Shown one piece after another: positions 57,665 through 64,000 of a stretch of DNA of 64,000 nt; within the stretch, counting starts at the first letter, position 1, and the number at the start of each line of letters is the position of its first letter. The DNA lies in assembly GCA_949130495.1 (NCBI GenBank), contig OX422213.1:53206284-53270283 (forward strand), written 5' to 3'. The translations under genes were made by a program, and so were the position numbers. The notes under the pieces were generated by a model. It did no database searches and was not told the origin of the DNA. It saw nothing but the letters and a program-made list of their open reading frames with translations. Source of the stretch: Sambucus nigra. Lineage: Eukaryota > Streptophyta > Magnoliopsida > Dipsacales > Adoxaceae.

Positions 57665-59280
57665 TTGTCAAGGTGTCCTCACTATCACACCCCTACAAAT
57701 GTTCCCTTGCGCATGTGCACCCCACAAAGGGAGTGTACCCGTGCGAAACAAAAGAAAAGGAATTCCTTCCGCACATTTTTTTTATTGCTTTTGTGCCCCA
57801 TCAGAATTGGATGCCGATATATTTCGACACGCTCCGTTTTGTGTAGTAGAAGATCGATTTCACTATTCTTTGAAATTGACAAGGCTTTAAGCAAAGTAAC
57901 AGCTGCATTTTGTGTTCCTGATTCTATTATACGACTTCAGATCGATAAACGGGACTTTCCATGGATTCTCGTTGATTTTGCTGCTATTGAGGTTCCATCG
58001 GACTTCGATAGGTGGACTGATTATATTTTTTTGAGCATTATCGTAACATTTTATCGAGAGTTGGGTTACTCCGATGTGTGGAGAGGATGGAGTTTAACAT
58101 TGTCTAGAGTGTACATGCATTTCAGACTTTGTCGTTGCAATAGTTTAGGGATGTTCACAAATTTGTGTTTAAATGGAAAAGAATTTACTATAACACTTGA
58201 GGATATATGTAAGTTGGGTCTTGAGACTTTTGGGGACATTACTTTTGATCAAGCCCAAACGCGAACTAGAAAGGGTATCATGACCACCTTGCAAACGTGG
58301 TATATTAAGTGTGGAACTTATAAGAATTCTTTTCAAGCTGGCAGTTCAACAAAGGGCTCCAAGTCCACTTTCATGTATTAAATATTAGTTTAAAGACATT
58401 GGTGTTAGTTTGCAAGGATCGAGAAGGCCTCTGCCTAAGGCGATTTCTCCCGGTGTTAAGTCTTGACGATTAAACAGTGCTGCATATTTTGTTGAAATTT
58501 TATTGTAGTTCATTTTTCTTGGAAAACTTCAAGATTGTCCCGGTAAGTAAATACTCCTCGATCGGCTGCACTATGATTTGGAGCGATCGTTTGGTCGTTA
58601 TGATATTGTCAACTTTGTGCTTAATGTGATTCTTATGGCTTTTTATTTGAGAGATTTGTTTCTTTTGAGCCTAAACCCCCTTCTTGTATATAAAGCCCTT
58701 GCCAATTATGATTCGCCTCTTAGGATCTTACGTTGGTCATCGAAGGTGACCTAAGGGCCAGTTTGGGCATTGGCAACTCATTTTAGATGAGGAGAAGAAT
58801 TTTTATTTTCATCCTTATAGGGCACATGTTGTGACGTATCAAGCAAAGATTTTTGGAGAATAGTCTACTATGTTTGTATAGACGATTTTTGATTAGTTAA
58901 ATGATCTTCGATCATCTAATGTCTTCCCTTTCAGTTGTTCACGCTGTCCCGCTGCCTTTTTTTGACTAAATGGGGGATATGGAGCTGTTATGTACCATCT
59001 TGAACGTGTGATGGCCTAGTTTAGTTGTGATCAACCCACCCTTGCAAAGGTAATTTTACGTTGTACGACCACAAGCTAGTTGCTTCATAAGGCCTTTGAT
59101 TACTTTTAATTTCACGGTGCAATGAAGAAGTGTTGTAGAAGTGGGAGGAGGGTGCTTCCTTCGAGAAATATCTATAGATGTGACGCTCCTTTGCAATGCA
59201 TATTGGGTGTGTCAAGCCGATTCATTGTATCGATTTGTGAATGGTGATCTTGTCTTTGTTGATTGAGTGGTAGTCTATGA
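57665..59280 (+). pseudogene. Third PMD-like gene, sense strand, decayed
   Basis: The first part (57880-58381) reads FVPDSII-like text, SDFDRWTDYIFLSIIVTFYR, SDVWRGWSL and LCLNGKEFTITLEDICKLGL, matching the 'W.P..HTF.F..GE.TITLEDV..L.GL' layout of PMD / aminotransferase-like plant proteins. Later frames give LHYDLERSFGRYDI, NPLLVYKALANYD and LRILRWSSKV, then FYFHPYRAHVVTYQAKIFGE and YHLERVMAQFSCDQ, the usual C-terminal PMD order ('F.PY', 'P.RV.RQFG.DQ'). It has many stops and shifts. It lies in CGL160 intron 4, right of the outer nest, and is sense to the host gene. Confidence 0.5.
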
Positions 59281-59576
59281 AGCTCAGACACTCTCGCAGA
59301 AGCCACGAGTTAGTTTTGACTCGAGTTGGACACGCGAGTCCTTTTTATTTTTATTTATTTAGGTAGGACACGCTTGGACGCGCCCAGGACATGCTAGGAC
59401 ACGTGAAATTAATTTTTCAAATTTTCAATTTTTTTTTTCTAATTTGATGGTGATTTCTCTTTATTTATGATTTTTAATTTTAAAGTGTGTTTGAATTTTG
59501 TTTTGTCTTGTCCATTTTCTTAGTTTCATGTTAAGAGTGTTCTAATAATGTATTTTATGGAAAAAATTATTTTATA

Positions 59577-59578
<2 letters not shown>

Positions 59579-59617
<39 letters not shown>
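59579..59617. repeat. (AT)n microsatellite
   Basis: About 19 AT units. It is followed by several CACGTG(T) repeats (59655-59700). Confidence 0.9.
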
Positions 59618-59620
<3 letters not shown>

Positions 59621-60109
59621 TCCTAGCGTTTCGTATCCTAGTTTTTGAAAAAATCACGTGTCACGTGTCGTGTAGAAACACGTGTTACGTGTCGAGTCCG
59701 TGCTTCATTGGTGGTAGTTTGTCATGGTGATGAGACTGCATTTTCCATGTAGTTAGACTAAATTGAAGAATTTTATTGGGAATAAGACTAGTAATAAGAA
59801 AGAAGATGGCATCGAGAGTGAACCCAATGCAGTGTTTGCTCAGCTTGGTGACGCGACTTAAGCGTTGAAGAAAAAGAGGGTAGCCCGCAAAAGCTCCATC
59901 GAGAAATTGTGTGAGCATGGGAAAAGGTGTTGTCCCCAAAAATAGAAGTTAGAGAATATTATCTAGGGGTGGTTATTCCATCGAATGTGTCTGAATGACT
60001 ATGAAGTACGGACTCAACACGCAATACACAATACATGATACGACATGGACATGGGATACGTGATTTTCCAAAAAAGTAGGATATGATACACTGGGAGACG
60101 TATAGTATT

Positions 60110-60670
60110 ATCTATATATCTATATATATATATATATATATAATATAAATATTTAATTATAAGTTAAAAAGTAATATTTAATATTAAAATACGAAGTATA
60201 TAATTCAAGTTATATACTTTGTTATAAAATTATAGTTACATAGCATATAATTATATACTTTGTTATAGAATTATATACTTCGTATATAAAATTATTGAAG
60301 TATATAAAATTATAGTTACAAAGTATATAATTCTAGTTATATACTTTGTTATAGAATTGTAGTAACAGAATATATTATTATTTATTACAAAGTATATAAT
60401 TATAGTTATATACTTTGTTACAGAATTATAGTTATATAATTTAATACTTATTACAAAGCATAAAATTATAGTTACAAAATATATTAAATCCAAAGAATTC
60501 GAAGTGTGGAAGGTGAAGATGATGAGGAATATTTATTACAAAATATAATTATAATTATAGTTACAAAGCATATAATTTACAAAATTATAGTTACATAGCA
60601 TATAATTATAGTTACAAAGCATATAATTATAGTTACAAAATATAATTATAGTTATTTAATTTAATATCTA
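60110..60670. repeat. AT-rich minisatellite (TATAATTATAGTTA units)
   Basis: Irregular tandem copies of ATTATAGTTACAAAGTATATA and TATACTTTGTTATAGAATTAT; partly inverted copies of one another. No coding content. Confidence 0.8.
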
Positions 60671-60737
60671 TTACAAAGCACGTCGAAAAATAGCTCATTA
60701 GTCTGCCTGAGTTTCTGGTACCAGTACGAGTTTTGAA

Positions 60738-60929
60738 GTGGAAGGTGACGATGACGAGGAAGGAAGTGAGGAACTTCTGAACAAGAGGATGAGCCGTGAA
60801 AGGGCAGGTAGGTTTGTTGAGGATGGCATTGAAGATGTTGGGGGGCAATGGGCATGTGTCAAGGTTGTGTTTGTGTGCCATGAGTTCGGTTCGGCTGAAA
60901 ACTCTTTCTTATGGGGGAATGTGATGTAA
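60738..60929 (+). other. Short acidic ORF, unassigned
   Basis: 63 codons, MEGDDDEEGSEELLNKRMSR then AGRFVEDGIEDVGG. A related GAAGGTGAAGATGATGAGG string occurs upstream near 60510. It is probably a remnant of a transposon or captured gene. No family recognised. Confidence 0.2.
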
Positions 60930-61807
60930 AATGGGATATCCTTGTGATTATCTTTATGATTGCCATATTCCCTTCCCTTTAGCTTCAGATATTATTTTAT
61001 ACTTAGTTAGGAATGTAGAAGTTTCTTCGTGAGGCCTTTGCTTATGCCACTGTCATAGTGATGTCATCCATGACCTCACAAGATGGTAGAGCATTCTATA
61101 AGTGTTAGCATATTTGGGGAATATTCTTTAAACCTATCCTTTATCATGTTGCCCCTTTTTATGGTAAATAGTCTTGACTTGTTTGATATTATCTTGTATG
61201 CGTGCTGTTGATCGCACCCATGAGGGACCACACAAATTGCAACATTGAATTTGATCTTCTATGGGGCAGAATGCTCCCATTAATGGGAAGCAAGAGCTAA
61301 GTGAGACAAGGATGCGACATTGGATGATAGGAGTAACGATGAGGGAAAAAATTAATAAATTTTTTTTAGAGAAAACATAAGGGAAACTCTCATTAATGAT
61401 AAGAGTTAGTAGACTTAGAAGGTATGGACCACTTCATAGACCATTTAATGCACCAATAACAAATAGAAGGCTAATAATGAAATAAAAGGAAAAAGACAAA
61501 GGGACTAGTCTAAACTATCTTGGGAGGAAAATTTTAAGAAAATATCAAAGCATTAAGTTTAGTAGATAACATCGCTTATATTAGACAAGAATGGCAAAGA
61601 AAATCCACGTGGACGACTTTATTCAGTGGGATTAAGGCATGATGATGAAAACTTTTGTATATGCATCTTTGCTCATTTGTTCCTTCTACTGTAATACTGT
61701 TTTCGTATGTATAGTTTTTAGTTGAGAGTTTTGATGAATTTGTTCATTATACCATTATATCTTATGACAATAATGCTACCCAATCTTGTCATTACTATCT
61801 CTTGTAG
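60930..61807. other. Intron 4, right unique part
   Basis: Nothing recognisable beyond A/T-rich intron sequence. It ends with the TCTCTTGTAG acceptor of exon 5. Confidence 0.5.
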
Positions 61808-61888
61808 GAAGTGATGTTTTGGGAAATAAAGCAACCTCTTGGAGACCCAGAAGTGTTGGCTGCTCAATCAAGGGAGCAGTATTTTAAG
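61808..61888 (+). pseudogene. CGL160: CGL160-like exon 5
   Basis: 81 bases, 27 codons, open: EVMFWEIKQPLGDPEVLAAQ then SREQYFK; acceptor TCTTGTAG, donor GTAAGCC. Confidence 0.85.
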
Positions 61889-62010
61889 GTAAGCCTTCAC
61901 TTATCTGCATCACACATCATAACCTTTTGAGTTTAGAAACTGAATAACACACTTTATAACCTTTTGAGTTTATAACTGAAGAATATTTCCGGTTGGATTT
62001 TCTTTTGCAG

Positions 62011-62102
62011 TTGAAGAATAAGATGCAGATCATCACTTTGGGTATTGGGGGTTTCGGTTTAATCTCGGCTTATGTTTCTTATTCTCCACAAATTGCAGCA
62101 AG
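62011..62102 (+). pseudogene. CGL160: CGL160-like exon 6
   Basis: Acceptor CTTTTGCAG, coding LKNKMQIITLGIGGFGLISA then YVSYSPQIAA and a split codon AG; donor GTATATAGG. It encodes the first AtpI-like membrane helix. Confidence 0.85.
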
Positions 62103-63118
62103 GTATATAGGTTATTATGTGTTTTGATTTTTGAATACATATTGTAAGAGGGTAGTTGTGGTTGAGAGTGAACTTGGGTCACTCGTTGAGCGTGAGGCGC
62201 TACCCGCCAGTCCTGCAACAAATATGTTGTACAAACAATAATGCCAATGATATATAAGGGGGTCATAGGTGTATCGAGGAGGACAAAAGGACGAGCAGAG
62301 CGAGTAACTCGTGATAGAAGCAGATGAACACCATTAGGTGTGATGCAATAATGAATATAGATCAAAACTAGATGAGTGACAGTAAATATGTAAAATAAAT
62401 GAAGAACTTGTGAGTTATTATCCAGTGATTCGTGATATATGTAAAAGGTTATGAGGATAGAGATAGAGAGAGATAGATATATATAGAGAGAGTATGGATA
62501 TTTTCAGAAAATGTTCTCTTATGAAGGATGAATTGTGTTGAAGATTTCTTAGACATCCTATTTGTAGTCGGGTGTGCATTTAATGCTCTGCCTTAACGGT
62601 CTTTACATTATATAAGGAGATGATTTGTTTGGTGTGGGCGGTCGAACAAGGATTGCAAAGCCTATATTTAGGGGATTATTGACACCATAAAGATAAGAAA
62701 TAGAAAGGTAATAAATGGCTCTTTATGTGTTTCAAAACTTATTTTTCTAACACCATAAAGTTACCTTCAAACCCCAATTTTTGAATGAAAAATATTGCAA
62801 AAAACCCAGTTGTATCCATGCTCATATCCAAGTTGTGTCCATGTCGTATCCGCAAGTCAAAATTGGTTATTAATCAACGGATACTTATATGGAACATCAA
62901 CTATGTATCAGGCTTATTAGAGTCATATTCGCCTATGATACTCTCCATCCCTGCAACTTTTGAGGCATCTGTGAATCTTAGCCTTAAAGTTGAACATGTT
63001 TTACTAGAAAGAGTATTTTGTCAATACATTTAAATGTCTTTGCATTATATTAAAAAAACAATAGTGATTAATTTGTCTCCGAGTACTATTGATGTACATG
63101 TCTCTTTTATGTATTCAG
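62103..63118. other. CGL160-like intron 6
   Basis: 1.0 kb without recognised elements; it contains a short (GA)n/(AT)n run near 62458-62495. Confidence 0.6.
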
Positions 63119-63213
63119 CTATGGTGCAGGCTTGCTTGGTTCTCTGGCCTACATGCGTATGCTTCGGAGCAGTGTGGATTCTTTGGCAGATGGAGCCAGA
63201 GGGATTATGAAAT
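63119..63213 (+). pseudogene. CGL160: CGL160-like exon 7 (donor lost)
   Basis: Acceptor TGTATTCAG; the split codon becomes Ser, then YGAGLLGSLAYMRMLRSSVD and SLADGARGIMK, the second membrane helix region. Where AAG|GTATGT would be expected the sequence is AAATATGT. The frame therefore reads through to a stop at about 63292 with unrelated residues. Following exons were not found by 64000. Confidence 0.8.
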
Positions 63214-63294
63214 ATGTTTGGAATTATTTTTCTGATCACGTAAAAAAATTCTTTAGCAGATTGCTCCCACCACACGTGTGCTATGTTATATGAA

Positions 63295-64000
63295 TATTAT
63301 TTGCTTTACTTCCTCAGTAACTTCACTTTAAGTTTCAGATTATAAACTGAAGTATTTGTTTTGTGGTGGATTACAATATCAATAGCTACCGAGTTAGATG
63401 AATAAGATCAATAATTTACCAAACCTTTTCCCTAATGGGAGCAGGTTTTTAATAATATTTTACCACGGATGAGAAAATATCACTGATGATTAACGAAGTG
63501 CAATCCCATGCATTATACACAAACATAGTTTACTTGCCTGATAGAAGGGGTGTAAATGGTATTAAAAAAATCTGAATCTGTCTGGTATGGAAATCTGATT
63601 TTTTGGAGAGTTATATGCAATTTAGTATTCGTAACTACAGAAAAATAGATACAACATGGATTATCAATTTGAAATTATTAAAACAGTTATTATTTAGTAC
63701 AGATTACATCACAAAGTTAAGAAAGTTAAGAAACAAACCCTATTTCCATCTTTGGTTCAGTATCCTAACCTCTTTCCCTTGCATAGTCTCTTAATTATCA
63801 TAATGTAGAAACCCTACGTCAATAATAATATCCAAGTTACCTCACAACTTGGAGGTCAAGAGTTCAAATCCTCTTAGGCGCACCTTCCATAGTGTGTTCA
63901 TGTATGGTTAGATTGGAGGGTCCAAACATGCTGTTAGGCCATGTTTGATGTGCGGGATAGGATAATATTGTCCTCCCACCCCATATTTGGTGTGTGATGG
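63295..64000. other. 3' flank, nothing firmly identified
   Basis: No further CGL160 exon was seen. GAGTTCAAATCC near 63858 resembles a Pol III B box and could be a SINE or tRNA-derived remnant, but no A box at the right distance was found. Confidence 0.3.

Larger units (their letters stand above)
39954..63213 (+). pseudogene. CGL160: CGL160-like chloroplast ATP synthase assembly factor, seven exons, decayed
   Basis: CGL160 ('conserved only in the green lineage') is a thylakoid protein with an AtpI-like membrane domain that assists CF1-CFo assembly. Exons found: 39954-40205, 40259-40300, 40350-40425, 40522-40598, 61808-61888, 62011-62102 and 63119 to about 63213. Exon text in order includes VMLPKKKPQKWSAG, TKLRKYWGGEGEDPITSDE, DFMGRMKRYIQDSDSDP, CGFLSLNRVM, MEVDLSKEL, RREQDKW, RATKAATGGS, QPLGDPEVLAAQSREQYFK, KMQIITLGIGGFGL and YGAGLLGSLAYMRMLRSSVD. 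Exon 1 has two deletions that shift frame, the exon 2/3 junction is off by one, exon 4 has a small insertion, and the exon 7 donor is lost. The C-terminal membrane part is not in the window. Intron 4 is about 21.2 kb. Confidence 0.8.

Noticed and set aside
63214..63292. Read-through of CGL160 exon 7 as a true C-terminus
   Set aside because: The residues after GARGIMK do not resemble the family, which continues with a Pro/Val/Leu-rich membrane segment; a lost splice donor explains it better.
63850..63890. tRNA gene or SINE
   Set aside because: Only a B-box-like GAGTTCAAATCC was found; no A box, acceptor stem or target duplication.

Overview
This is nuclear DNA of a flowering plant, probably a eudicot. 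The evidence is spliced genes with GT-AG introns, plant-type LTR retrotransposons primed by initiator-Met tRNA, plant L1-like LINEs, a BED-finger hAT transposon, plant mobile domain (PMD) genes, and exons of CGL160, a chloroplast ATP-synthase assembly factor found only in the green lineage. There is no bacterial, phage or CRISPR content. Almost every coding unit is decayed by stops and frameshifts. All names come from motif reading by eye; no search or alignment program was run.

Left part (1-4499): the 5' end of a minus-strand Ty3/gypsy element (family 'Gypsy-A') with a 2.1 kb LTR, then a gene fragment that recurs at 27.6 kb, then an unrecognised minus-strand ORF pair.

Nested block 1 (4500-27251): one solo LTR of a second Ty3/gypsy family ('Gypsy-T'), flanked by the 5-bp target duplication AATTC, is split by about 20.6 kb of later insertions. 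These are a second Gypsy-A copy with gag deleted, whose 5' LTR is itself split by a 5.5 kb LINE with a 15-bp target duplication; a 3'-truncated LINE in reverse orientation; and the 3' half of a Tat/Retand-like Ty3/gypsy element. The Tat-like half carries two antisense genes of the PMD/DUF7745 kind. One has five exons, four short GT-AG introns and its own TATA box. They are followed by a 0.8 kb minisatellite, a polypurine tract and an LTR with four tandem 170-bp U3 repeats.

Middle (27252-38150): the second gene-fragment copy, a foldback element, LTR-like promoter debris, a CACTA-type terminus with subterminal repeats, and a tandem LTR-internal-LTR-internal-LTR array of a tiny coding-free retroelement.

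Right part (38151-64000): exons of a CGL160 gene or pseudogene in sense orientation. Exons 1-4 lie at 39954-40598 and exons 5-7 at 61808-63213, separated by an intron of about 21.2 kb. The intron holds nested block 2: an outer inverted-repeat element (41615-57365, TSD GGGTGAAC) contains an autonomous-type hAT element, which contains a structurally complete 10.65 kb Gypsy-T element (44112-54763, TSD TTTTC). A small MITE, several AT-rich tandem arrays and a third, sense-strand PMD-like pseudogene share the intron. Frameshifts in CGL160 exons 1, 2/3 and 4 and a lost splice donor after exon 7 suggest that this copy is dead.
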